A stretch of 64,000 bases of DNA. Source: Novipirellula caenicola. GTDB taxonomy: Bacteria > Planctomycetota > Planctomycetia > Pirellulales > Pirellulaceae. The notes under the pieces were generated by a model. The model searched no databases. It was not told the DNA's origin and saw only the letters and a program-made list of their open reading frames with translations. Location of the stretch: positions 620,001-684,000 of the forward strand of contig NZ_BAABRO010000002.1 in the NCBI RefSeq assembly GCF_039545035.1, in the 5' to 3' direction. Below are positions 51,092 through 59,781 of the stretch, piece after piece. Made by a program: the position numbers and the translations under genes. Each line of letters starts with the position of its first letter. Positions within the stretch are counted from its first letter, which is position 1.

Positions 51092-52102
51092 CTAGTGACC
51101 GACTAAGGACGCCAGCTTGTCTTTTGCAGCTCCTGAGTCGATGGTTTGCGCTGCCTTGGCGACTCCGTCACGGATGTCGTTGGCGGCCCCCACCAAGACA
51201 AGTGCTGCGGCAGTCCCGGCCAACACGGCGTCGCGGCAAGGGCCTGGTTCCCCAGCAAAAACGCGGCGAATAATTTCGGCACTTTCATTGGGATCGGCTG
51301 CGGACAATGCATCACGGCTGGCCGGTTGAAGCCCAAAATCGTCGGGCGTCCATTGATATTGTTCACTCGTCGAGGATTGCACATCGATGACATGCGTTGC
51401 CCCGTCGAGTGAAACTTCGTCTTGCCCGTCGGCGCCATGCACGACAAAGGTGCGGGTGGTTCCCAAGGCTCCAATCGCGGCAGCCACCATCGATTGTGTT
51501 TCCGGAGTCGAGGTTCCCAGCAATTGGTGGGTCGCTCCGGCGGGATTACAGAGGGGGCCGAGCAAGTTGAACAGCGTTTTAACCCCTAATTGTCGCCGCA
51601 CTCCGATCACATGCCGCATTGCCGGATGCAACTTGGCTGCAAAACAGAAACAAATGCCGTCACGATCCAACCGCTGGGCGACCGACTCGGCGTCGCATTC
51701 GATCGGCACTCCCAAAACTTCGAGCACGTCAGCTGATCCCGTCAAACTTGTCGCGCGACGATTTCCATGTTTGGCAACGGCCACACCGGCGGCTGCAGCA
51801 ACAATTGCCACGGCGGTACTGATATTGAACGTCCCGCTGCCGCTGCCGCCCGTTCCACAGGTGTCCAGCAACACTGGGTGAGAATGCGGAATTCGCGTCA
51901 TGTGACGACGCATCGCACGCGAAGCCCCCACCAACTCGCTGACCGATTCCCCTTTTTCCTTCAGTGCAAGCAATAAATTTGCGACGTCTCGCTCCTCCGC
52001 TTCGCCCCGCAGCATCGCATCAATCAACTCGCTGGTTTGATCTTCGTCCAAATCGATCCCGGAATTAGCTTGTACGATTGCGGCCTGAAAAAGTGATGCC
52101 AT
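51092..52102 (-). CDS. trpD: Anthranilate phosphoribosyltransferase
   Basis: Joins anthranilate and PRPP in tryptophan synthesis. The 336-residue protein carries the PRPP-binding loop DTCGTGGSGSGTFNISTAVAIV, the KHGNRRATSLTGSADVLEVLGV block (K-H-G-N-R), and the anthranilate/Mg-binding region AMRHVIGVRRQLGVKTLFNLLGPLCNPA. VVHGADGQDEVSLDGATHV is also typical. I start at ATG 52102 (MASLFQAA); a TTG at 52126 would add eight residues but has no ribosome binding site. It stands alone, without other trp genes beside it. Confidence 0.96.
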   Translation of the reverse strand: MASLFQAAIVQANSGIDLDEDQTSELIDAMLRGEAEERDVANLLLALKEKGESVSELVGASRAMRRHMTRIPHSHPVLLDTCGTGGSGSGTFNISTAVAIVAAAAGVAVAKHGNRRATSLTGSADVLEVLGVPIECDAESVAQRLDRDGICFCFAAKLHPAMRHVIGVRRQLGVKTLFNLLGPLCNPAGATHQLLGTSTPETQSMVAAAIGALGTTRTFVVHGADGQDEVSLDGATHVIDVQSSTSEQYQWTPDDFGLQPASRDALSAADPNESAEIIRRVFAGEPGPCRDAVLAGTAAALVLVGAANDIRDGVAKAAQTIDSGAAKDKLASLVGH

Positions 52103-52259
52103 GGCGAAGTTTGAGGGTTCAACCAAAAAGAGGGGAGGAAGAGAATTGAAGTGACGTCAAGTTTATACTGGGTTTCGTTGCCATGATACGATATCCTTTC
52201 CGCTCATGCTGCGACGCCCCCCAGAGCTCACGCCACGTTATTGAAACCAAAGAATTTCC

Positions 52260-53201
52260 ATGACACGCAAAATCATTATCGATTGTGATCCCGGTATCGA
52301 TGACGCCACGGCATTGTGCATGGCACTTTTCGACCCGCGTTTAGAGGTGCTGGCGATTACCGCCACTGCGGGCACGGTCGATGCGGATCAGGCAACCTCT
52401 AACGTGATCGCGGTGGTCCAACAGCTTGACCCCATCAAATACCCGCGAATTGGCAAAGCAGGGCCCCCGGAAGACGCTCCGGTGGTGGACGATCGGCATC
52501 TCAACGGCAACGACGGGCTAGGCGATTGCAATTTCCCCGAGTCGGCGCGTCAACATTTGCCGACAAGCGAAAAAGTCATCGCCGAACTGGCTCGTAAGTA
52601 CCCCAACGAAGTCACGGTGGTGTGTCTAGGGCCGACAACGAACATTGCTCGCATCTGTCGACGCGATCCGGCGATCTTGCCGCTGCTAGACAAAATCGTG
52701 ATCGGCGGCGGATCGGTCTCTCATTCGGGCAATGTGACGGCGTCGGCCGAGTTCAACATGTACTTTGACCCAGCGGCCGCCCATGACGTGTTCGAATCCG
52801 CCACGACCAAAAGCTTGATCCCGCTGGATATCACCGATGCAATGAGTTTCGGGGTGGATCTGCTAGAAAAATTGCCAGCCCGTTACTCACGCGCCGGAAA
52901 CTTGTTACACAAATTGATTCCCTTTGCGTTCCGCGCGGCACACCAATTACTCGGACGCGAATTGGTCCCGCTGTACGATGCAACGACCATCTTATCGCTG
53001 ATCGAACCCGATCTGTTCACGTGGAAATCCATGGCGGGCAAGGTCGAAACACGCGGCGAATTGACGCGTGGCGTCACGGTGTTTGACCAGCGACTACGGC
53101 CCGAATGGCCGATCAATATGGAAGTCGCCGTCGATGTGGATGCGGAAGAGGCTCACGAAATGATCATTCGTAGTTTGCGTTACGCCGGCCAGCAAACGTA
53201 G
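52260..53201 (+). CDS. Inosine/uridine-preferring nucleoside hydrolase
   Basis: A 313-residue member of the IU-nucleoside hydrolase superfamily, which splits the N-glycosidic bond of ribonucleosides for salvage. The calcium-binding D-x-D-x-x-x-D-D motif is IIDCDPGIDDATALCMALF at residues ~6-24. VCLGPTTNIARICRRDPAILPLLDKIVIGGGSV is the second family block, and ASAEFNMYFDPAAAHDVFES carries the N-x-x-x-D ligand region. The C-terminal PLYDATTILSLIEPDLF contributes the remaining metal Asp. The exact base preference is not readable from the motifs. Confidence 0.93.
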   Translation: MTRKIIIDCDPGIDDATALCMALFDPRLEVLAITATAGTVDADQATSNVIAVVQQLDPIKYPRIGKAGPPEDAPVVDDRHLNGNDGLGDCNFPESARQHLPTSEKVIAELARKYPNEVTVVCLGPTTNIARICRRDPAILPLLDKIVIGGGSVSHSGNVTASAEFNMYFDPAAAHDVFESATTKSLIPLDITDAMSFGVDLLEKLPARYSRAGNLLHKLIPFAFRAAHQLLGRELVPLYDATTILSLIEPDLFTWKSMAGKVETRGELTRGVTVFDQRLRPEWPINMEVAVDVDAEEAHEMIIRSLRYAGQQT

Positions 53202-53347
53202 CACGGCGATCACATGATCACATGTTTCAAAGCGGCAAAAAACGTATCAGTGAGCGCAAAAACAGCACACCTGGGGTTCCCGAAACCATTATACTTATCG
53301 AGCCAGAGTTTCCCTCTCATTCTCACTCGATTGTCATCTAATCTTTC

Positions 53348-53686
53348 ATGCCTAGTGCGAAACCCTCTTCGGCGCAACCGGTCGTGCGCAGCCGATTGCT
53401 ACCTCGCATCTCATTTCGCTTTGTTTTTGCGGTCACGACATTGGCAGCGGTGATTGCGGCCGTGGCTCGTCAAGCGGGAAACGGTGGCGCCCTCGCCACC
53501 GCCGCCATCGTGGGTTTTGCGGTTCCGTTGATCTGTTTTGCATTATTCGCGCTGACGTTTCTGTTTGCCTGGGCCATTTCCTCGCTGTGGTTTGAAGGCG
53601 AAGATGAACAAACGTTAAAGGGCAGCCCCTTTGCCGCCGGGCAATTGCCACCGCAAATCATGCCTCCACGGGAGCCCAACGCATGA
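53348..53686 (+). CDS. Small membrane protein at the head of an ABC operon
   Basis: A 112-residue protein with two predicted membrane helices, ISFRFVFAVTTLAAVIAAVA (about 21-40) and AAIVGFAVPLICFALFALTFLFAWAIS (about 52-78), and a short acidic, proline-rich C-terminal tail. Its stop codon overlaps the next gene's start (ATGA, 4 nt), so it belongs to the operon that encodes an exported/membrane protein, an ABC ATPase and an ABC permease. No family recognised. Confidence 0.75.
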   Translation: MPSAKPSSAQPVVRSRLLPRISFRFVFAVTTLAAVIAAVARQAGNGGALATAAIVGFAVPLICFALFALTFLFAWAISSLWFEGEDEQTLKGSPFAAGQLPPQIMPPREPNA

Positions 53687-55950
53687 TCGGCAATCGCCAA
53701 TCTCACTTTGCATCGCCCGTAGTCATGCCCCATCGACGATGGCTTGCATCGGTGATGGTGATGGTTTGTGTCACCGTGTCCGCGGCGTCATCGGTTGCGA
53801 GGGCCGATAACAATCAATCCGATGCATCCGTGGAAGTCGCCGCCGCAACGCCCACCGCGACTTCGCCCCAGCTGACTTGGTCGATGGACTCGTTGTTGCC
53901 ACCGACCACCGGCACCGTGCGATTGCCTACGACCAAGGCCAATACGCTGGGGTTCACATTGGACATCGAACTGGTGCAACAGCCTTTGGCGGGCAGTGTC
54001 CCTGTCAATATTGTGGCGCGTTCGACCAGCACGTTTGCGGCAGACCGCCGATTGACGCTGCGTTTTCGCTCGGACCCCGAAGGCCAAATGCCGCCCACCA
54101 ATGGATTGCTTGTTGATGTACCGCTGCTGCTTCCCCAGGGAGCCACGACGGCGCGCGTCACTCGCTATCTGCCAAAATTCTCGGCTGGCTACCAGTACCG
54201 TATTGCGGTCTACGAACAGGGGCGACCGCTGGAAGATTGCGTTGCCAAAATAGGCTCGTTTGATACCGATGTGTATCGGAACGAACAACGATTGAATTGG
54301 CTGCTGATCACCGACACCGACGACGTCGATTACACCAAACTTCCTGACCTGCGTCCGTTGATGCTACGCGATTCTCGATTCGCAACCTCCTCGTTTCGCA
54401 ACTCGATCGGTGCCCCCCGTGATGACCCTCGCTTTTATGAATCCGCGTTTCGCAACGGTCCTGACGCAGTGGCCGGGCAATCCGAGTTGCCCACGGATTG
54501 GCGGGGCTATCAACATTTTGACCTGATTATCTTTGATCCGTCGGCCGCACAAGCCGCGATCGAAAACGGCAATTTCAAAGCGATTCAGCAATGGGTGCTC
54601 AATGGCGGATCGATCGCACTTTACGACAGCGAATCCGAGCAATCATTTGTCGATATGCTGAGTTTGACGGCCGATCGCCCCAAGTCCTTGTCGCTCAATG
54701 CGCTGTCGCGCGAACAGATGTTCAACGAAAACATCCTCAAACCAGTCGACGAGGGCTGGAACCAAAAAATTTGGTTGCGGCCCCTCGGTGCAGGCATCGT
54801 CTTTGGCTTACAGAAACTCAATGACGGTGAATTCCCCAGTTCGCGGCATTGGTGGATCGTCGAACACACGCTGGGACATCGTGTTTCGCCGATGTTGCGG
54901 CGAGGCGTTGACCCCATTCTCGGCGACCGCCGGTTCAGCCGTTGGTTAATTCCCGGTGTCGCACAACCGCCGGTGTACACGTTCATGACGCTGCTTGGTT
55001 TGTTCGTCATCCTGGTCGGTCCGGTGGCGTATCGCAGCACAGCGAAACGAGGACGGACGTACTTGATGTTTTTGATTGCCCCCGTGTTGGCAATCGTGAC
55101 CACGGCGCTGATGTTCACCTATGGCATCCTCTCGGACGGCTTTGGTACCTCCGCACGCGTCCGCCAAATGACTTGGGTCGACGGTGCGTCGGGAAACGCG
55201 GGGGAACGAGTCCAATCGACTTATTTTGCCGGTCTTCGACCGACCGAAGGTTTGTCATTTGCCGGCGATGCCGAGGTGATGCGTTACACCGACGGCAGTG
55301 ACGGGTCGTGGGAAGAATTGGCCGAGCGGAGTCCCGCGATCCTTGGAAACGTTCGCGTGGAAGCCCAACAGCAAATATTTGACAGTGCGTTTCTGCCATC
55401 ACGTCAACAGCGTCAATTCATTGTCCATCAACCTCGCGAGAACATCGGCAATCTGTCGATCGAAACCCAAAAAGCGGATCCGCTGGCTCCTACGGCAACG
55501 ATCACCAACCGCTTCGATTTTGCGCTCCGGGATTGCATCATTCGCGATGCCGACGGTGACTACTGGTTCGCCGAATTTGTGCCTGGCAATAGCGAAGCAA
55601 TTCCCTGCGATACGATTGAACGATCGACATCGTCGAAAATCATTGGCGACCTGTACAACCGACACCGACCAATGGAACAGACCATTTATCGATCGCAGCA
55701 ACGAAGTTATCGCCGCATGACGCGAGACTTGATGGTCAACATTAGCGATCAAATTCAACATCAATCGATGTCACAATCCGAAGTGTTATCAGGTTCCTTT
55801 GAAAGCTGGTTGAATCAACGGATGCAATTGGAAGGAGAGATTCCACATTATCATTTCGTTGCTGTCTCGGACGTCAGCAGCGATGTGGTTTTGGTTTCAG
55901 GAACGGAACTTGTCGACAGCGTCCGCTACGTGTTTGGAACACTCAAATGA
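53683..55950 (+). CDS. Large membrane-anchored exported protein of an ABC operon (GldG-like position)
   Basis: A 755-residue protein with an N-terminal signal (WLASVMVMVCVTVSAASSVARA). Residues ~45-400 form a large extracytoplasmic region with beta-rich segments (e.g. ADRRLTLRFRSDPEGQ) followed by an alpha/beta domain (YQHFDLIIFDPSAAQAAIENGNFKAIQQWVLNGGSIALYDSE) that looks like a class I glutamine-amidotransferase-type fold without the catalytic Cys. Two helices, YTFMTLLGLFVILVGPVAY and YLMFLIAPVLAIVTTALMFTYG (about 427-470), anchor it, and another extracytoplasmic beta region follows. It overlaps the ABC ATPase gene by 4 nt. Placement and layout resemble GldG-type or exporter auxiliary proteins, but the family is not recognised. 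Confidence 0.7.
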   Translation: MIGNRQSHFASPVVMPHRRWLASVMVMVCVTVSAASSVARADNNQSDASVEVAAATPTATSPQLTWSMDSLLPPTTGTVRLPTTKANTLGFTLDIELVQQPLAGSVPVNIVARSTSTFAADRRLTLRFRSDPEGQMPPTNGLLVDVPLLLPQGATTARVTRYLPKFSAGYQYRIAVYEQGRPLEDCVAKIGSFDTDVYRNEQRLNWLLITDTDDVDYTKLPDLRPLMLRDSRFATSSFRNSIGAPRDDPRFYESAFRNGPDAVAGQSELPTDWRGYQHFDLIIFDPSAAQAAIENGNFKAIQQWVLNGGSIALYDSESEQSFVDMLSLTADRPKSLSLNALSREQMFNENILKPVDEGWNQKIWLRPLGAGIVFGLQKLNDGEFPSSRHWWIVEHTLGHRVSPMLRRGVDPILGDRRFSRWLIPGVAQPPVYTFMTLLGLFVILVGPVAYRSTAKRGRTYLMFLIAPVLAIVTTALMFTYGILSDGFGTSARVRQMTWVDGASGNAGERVQSTYFAGLRPTEGLSFAGDAEVMRYTDGSDGSWEELAERSPAILGNVRVEAQQQIFDSAFLPSRQQRQFIVHQPRENIGNLSIETQKADPLAPTATITNRFDFALRDCIIRDADGDYWFAEFVPGNSEAIPCDTIERSTSSKIIGDLYNRHRPMEQTIYRSQQRSYRRMTRDLMVNISDQIQHQSMSQSEVLSGSFESWLNQRMQLEGEIPHYHFVAVSDVSSDVVLVSGTELVDSVRYVFGTLK

Positions 55951-56975
55951 AAATGACTTCTTCGTTTGCGGCCCCCGGTTCCGACGCGAACAACGATTTG
56001 ACCACGCCATCGACCGCGACTGGAGGCGTGCACCAGGGATCGACCGATTGCATCGAGCTTCGCCGGCTGCATCGTTTTTTTGGTAAAACGAAAGCGGTCA
56101 ACGACATTTCGTTCTCGGTGGCTCGCGGTCATGTCTTTGGTTACATCGGCCCAAATGGTGCGGGCAAAACGACGTCGATGCGGATCTTGGCGACGCTTGA
56201 TTTACCGAGTTATGGCGACGCATTCGTTGACGGATTCTCGGTGGTCAACGACCCGGAACTCGTCCGTCGACGACTCGGATTCATGCCCGATTCGTTTGGC
56301 ACCTATCGCGATGTCAATTGCAAAGAGTACTTGGATTTTTTTGCACGCGCCAACGGATTGGTGGGGCGAGAGCGGAATCAACGCCTGGATTGGGTGCTCG
56401 AATTTACCGGCACCAAAGGCATGGCCGAAAAACCGATCCGTGGTTTAAGCAAGGGCATGAAGCAGCGACTGTGTTTAGGACGCGCCCTGATTCATGACCC
56501 GTCTGTCATGATTTTGGACGAACCCGCAGCCGGACTCGATCCACGCGCACGAATCGAGCTTCGCAAAATGATTCGTGAATTAGCCGACCGAGGCAAAACG
56601 GTGCTGATTAGCAGCCACATTCTGACCGAGCTTGCTGAGATGTGCGATTCGGTCGGGATCATCGAACAAGGCTCGCTGTTGGCGACCGGAAGCGTGGAAC
56701 AAATTCAACGCCAACGGGAAACGCATCGCGAACTATCGATCCGTTTGCTCGACCGGGTCAACGAATGTGCGGCGGAGATTTCAACACAGCAAAGTGTCGA
56801 AAAGATGATCATTGATGGCGAATTTCTGCGGTTTGAATTCGAGGGCGACGCGTCTGACCAAGCCGATCTAGTCGCGTGGATCATCGGACGCGGCTATCGT
56901 GTGGTCGAAGTTGCGTCGCATAAAAAGAGTCTCGAGGATGTTTTCTTGCAGGTCACCGAAGGGCTTGTCCAATGA
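55947..56975 (+). CDS. ABC transporter ATP-binding protein
   Basis: A 342-residue ABC ATPase of the ABC-2 exporter type. After a ~25-residue N-terminal extension come FFGKTKAVNDISFSVARG, Walker A GPNGAGKTTS (from residue 68), LGFMPDSFGTYRDVNCKEYL (Q-loop region, with M-P-D in place of the usual Q), signature LSKGMKQRLCLGRAL, Walker B VMILDEPAAGLDP and the H-loop LISSHILTELAEMCD. The last ~90 residues are the regulatory extension typical of CcmA/GldA-type ATPases. It overlaps both neighbours by 4 nt and surely pairs with the permease that follows. Confidence 0.96.
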   Translation: MKMTSSFAAPGSDANNDLTTPSTATGGVHQGSTDCIELRRLHRFFGKTKAVNDISFSVARGHVFGYIGPNGAGKTTSMRILATLDLPSYGDAFVDGFSVVNDPELVRRRLGFMPDSFGTYRDVNCKEYLDFFARANGLVGRERNQRLDWVLEFTGTKGMAEKPIRGLSKGMKQRLCLGRALIHDPSVMILDEPAAGLDPRARIELRKMIRELADRGKTVLISSHILTELAEMCDSVGIIEQGSLLATGSVEQIQRQRETHRELSIRLLDRVNECAAEISTQQSVEKMIIDGEFLRFEFEGDASDQADLVAWIIGRGYRVVEVASHKKSLEDVFLQVTEGLVQ

Positions 56976-58561
56976 ATGGAAGTGTATCCGTCGCTACCGG
57001 ATCGATGCCCAACGTCAACGCAACCAATCGCTGGGACCAATTCGATGCTTGGTGCGAGAAAATGGGGGATCGGCTGAACCCGATTCTGGTCAAAGAGACT
57101 CGCCAGGCGCTGAAAAGCCGCCAATTTGTCGTCACGTTTTCGGTGCTGCTGTTCGCCGCATTCGCATGGACCGTGGTCGGCAGTTTGTCACAAATGCCAC
57201 AAATCTATACGACCCCTTCGGCGGCTCGTTTGATGATTGGCTACTACGTGGTGCTGGCGATTCCCATGTTGTTGGTCGTGCCGCTGGCGGCCTATCGTTC
57301 ATTGGAAGGCGAAATTGACGATGGCACCCTCGAGTTATTGTCGATCACGGCGCTGAGTCCCTGGCAAATCGTGCTGGGAAAACTCGCGAGCGCGTCACTG
57401 CAGATGATGATCTATTTCGTCGCCTTGTTTCCGTGCATGGCATACGCCTACACACTTCGCGGCGTCGATTTACCGACCACATTGATCATCATCGCGGCGT
57501 TGTTGGTGGCCGGATTGATGCTAACCGTGGCGGCGTTATTCCTTGCTCCGTTGGCACAGAGCAGGACCGGGCGTATCGCCACGCTGCTGATGTTGATGAT
57601 GATTTTGTTGTTCGCCGAATACACGATCGGCTACCTCGTGATCGATCTGATTCTCAACGGCAATCCATTTACCAGCGATTGGATCTTTTTCCTCTGCACC
57701 TCGACTGTGCTGGTGTCGTTGTCGTCGGGTCACTTGTTGCTGACCGCAACGGCGGCGCAATTGACCCCAGAGAGCGAAAACCGCTCGACGAATCTGCGTA
57801 TCTCGATGATGATCCTGTCGATGATCTTGATCACCATCGGGGCCTATGCGGTTAGAGGGCTCGATCCAAGCGAAAACATCTTTGTCATGATCGCAGTCAC
57901 TTTGGCGGTGCTGTGGACCATCTTTGGCAGCATGCTGGCCGCCGAATCGCCCGTGATGACGCCGCGGATACGCCGCGAATTACCACAGAGTTTTTTCGCA
58001 CGCGTTGCCTTGACTTGGCTGACTCCCGGCCCCGCGACCGGGCTTGTTTTTGCCAGCATCAATATCGTGGTATTGACCAGTTTTGTGGTGTTTGGTCTTT
58101 TCGAACAGCGGCAGCAACCGACCAACCTCCGCGCGTCGGACCTACAAGCGTTGTTTCGCCTGAGCATTCTGTTTTCGAGTTACCTGGTAGCCGGATTGAT
58201 TGCCGTCCGCTGGATTGTCGCCTTGGTACGCATCAACAACCATCCACGTGTCGAGATTGGTCTGGCCGCGATGGTCACGGTAATGGTTCTATCCGCGTTG
58301 GTGCCCTATTCGATCGGTTTGCATTTAAACGACTATCGAAACTACTCGTACTCACATTGGCAAATCACCAATTGGGTATGGACGCTGGCCGAAGCCACAC
58401 CGAGTGGAACGGTACGAAATCTCGAGGTCTTCAGCGTCGCTGCTTCGGTAACGCTCGCCTTTATCGTCTGTTTACTGACAATGCCTCGTACCGTCATGCC
58501 GCGACGCACCGAGACTCCGGAACAGGTCCAGCGGGAACAAAACAAGACAGCGTCCCCCTGA
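56972..58561 (+). CDS. ABC-2 type transporter permease
   Basis: A 529-residue integral membrane protein. After the cytoplasmic N-terminus (NPILVKETRQALKSRQF, a motif common to ABC-2 permeases of this type) come about twelve hydrophobic helices, for example VVTFSVLLFAAFAWTVVGSL, YYVVLAIPMLLVVPLAAY and TLIIIAALLVAGLMLTVAALFLAPL. YRSLEGEIDDGTLELLSITALSPWQIVLGKL is the conserved cytoplasmic loop of ABC-2 permeases that contacts the ATPase. The start codon overlaps the ATPase stop (ATGA). The transported substrate is unknown. Confidence 0.93.
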   Translation: MNGSVSVATGSMPNVNATNRWDQFDAWCEKMGDRLNPILVKETRQALKSRQFVVTFSVLLFAAFAWTVVGSLSQMPQIYTTPSAARLMIGYYVVLAIPMLLVVPLAAYRSLEGEIDDGTLELLSITALSPWQIVLGKLASASLQMMIYFVALFPCMAYAYTLRGVDLPTTLIIIAALLVAGLMLTVAALFLAPLAQSRTGRIATLLMLMMILLFAEYTIGYLVIDLILNGNPFTSDWIFFLCTSTVLVSLSSGHLLLTATAAQLTPESENRSTNLRISMMILSMILITIGAYAVRGLDPSENIFVMIAVTLAVLWTIFGSMLAAESPVMTPRIRRELPQSFFARVALTWLTPGPATGLVFASINIVVLTSFVVFGLFEQRQQPTNLRASDLQALFRLSILFSSYLVAGLIAVRWIVALVRINNHPRVEIGLAAMVTVMVLSALVPYSIGLHLNDYRNYSYSHWQITNWVWTLAEATPSGTVRNLEVFSVAASVTLAFIVCLLTMPRTVMPRRTETPEQVQREQNKTASP

Positions 58562-58713
58562 ACAGACGCGTCAAACCAAGTAGAATTCACCTTCACGCCA
58601 GCGATGCACTGAAATCGAGCGAGCGGATGACCGTGACGACCATCGCGGTATCCTAAGCTTGGCAATGCACGCGATCCATCGATGACTTCATCTCACCCAA
58701 CGGCTTGCTTCGC

Positions 58714-59463
58714 ATGACATCCGAATCCGATTCGACTCCCGATCCCGCCGACGCCAACCCAGCGCTTCGCGCCCGAGTGCCCGATCACGTTGCCGAAGGC
58801 TGCTTCAGTACCGGCGCGATTGTGATGACCGGACCGAGCGAATTCATTATCGATTTCCTACAAACGATTGGCCGACCGCATCGCGTTGCCTCACGCGTGG
58901 TGATTCCTCATCCGGTGATGCCGCAATTCATCGACGCTTTGCAAACCAACCTTGATTTGTATCGAAATCGCTTCGGAGACCCTCCGACGCCACCGGCCAA
59001 CCCACAACAAAACCAGTCGCGTCGCCCAACTCCCCAAGAGATCTACGATGATTTAAAGATGCCCGATCACGTGCTCAGCGGTGTCTACGCAAACGGCGTG
59101 ATGATCGGCCACGGGGCGAGTGAATTTGGCTTGGATTTTCTAACAAGCTTCTTTCCACAAAGTGCCGTCAGCTCGCGAGTCTTTGTGGCGGCAGGGCAAG
59201 TCCCTCGCTTGCTCGATTCACTCAAAGGCGCGGTCAAGCAGCTCGAACAGCGTCGGCAACAGCAAACCGGCAACCCTGCCGAATTTCCCGGCAACCCTAT
59301 CGGTCCTGCTGATGGATCATCCGGCACCAACGATGATCCGAGCCGCGGCGAATTTGGCGGCGATACAGACCAGGGCCGCTACGACGATGGCAATGCTCCG
59401 CCGAATCCCGATTCACCGTCGGACAATGATCCGACGGGTAGCGATTCGGACCCTAAGGCCTAG
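58714..59463 (+). CDS. Protein with two DUF3467-like domains and disordered tail
   Basis: A 249-residue soluble protein with two similar segments: HVAEGCFSTGAIVMTGPSEFIIDFLQTIGRPHRVASRVVIPHPVMPQFIDALQTNL (about 21-76) and HVLSGVYANGVMIGHGASEFGLDFLTSFFPQSAVSSRVFVAAGQVPRLLDSL (about 115-167), both fitting DUF3467. The last 70 residues are Gly/Pro/Asp/Ser-rich and likely disordered. ATG 58714 is preferred to TTG 58705. It follows the permease after 152 nt and precedes the giant ATPase by 318 nt, in the same direction. DUF3467 proteins have no established function. Confidence 0.75.
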   Translation: MTSESDSTPDPADANPALRARVPDHVAEGCFSTGAIVMTGPSEFIIDFLQTIGRPHRVASRVVIPHPVMPQFIDALQTNLDLYRNRFGDPPTPPANPQQNQSRRPTPQEIYDDLKMPDHVLSGVYANGVMIGHGASEFGLDFLTSFFPQSAVSSRVFVAAGQVPRLLDSLKGAVKQLEQRRQQQTGNPAEFPGNPIGPADGSSGTNDDPSRGEFGGDTDQGRYDDGNAPPNPDSPSDNDPTGSDSDPKA

Positions 59464-59781
59464 AAACATCCGTGCGGCGGTGTGTTCCGCCAAGATCGGC
59501 GCTTTGCTGTCGTGCTGCCAGTCCGCAAAATTCTTTTTGCAGACCATCGTCTCCCGCGTTTCACGGCGAAATCGTAAGAATTTTGCAGTAATTTGGTCAA
59601 ACGTGGGCGAGTTTCACGATTTTCTCTATTTCAGGAAAATGGGCATTTCGATTAAAGTCCCCTGCACATCCCGCAAATGTACCAGGATGGTTCGTTCGGA
59701 TTAGGCAGGGCCGCATGACGATGGCTCCTCAAACAGAACCATTCCTTTGAATGACTCACGTGGCCATGGAGGCGCCAGACC
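59464..59781 (+). promoter_or_regulatory. Leader/spacer before the giant ATPase gene, with 11-bp inverted repeat
   Basis: 318 bp without a gene. It holds a perfect inverted repeat, GCAAAATTCTT (59525-59535) and AAGAATTTTGC (59576-59586), with 40 bp between the arms. GGAGG at 59768-59772, 9 nt before the ATG at 59782, is the strongest ribosome binding site in this part of the window and fixes that start. Confidence 0.55.
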
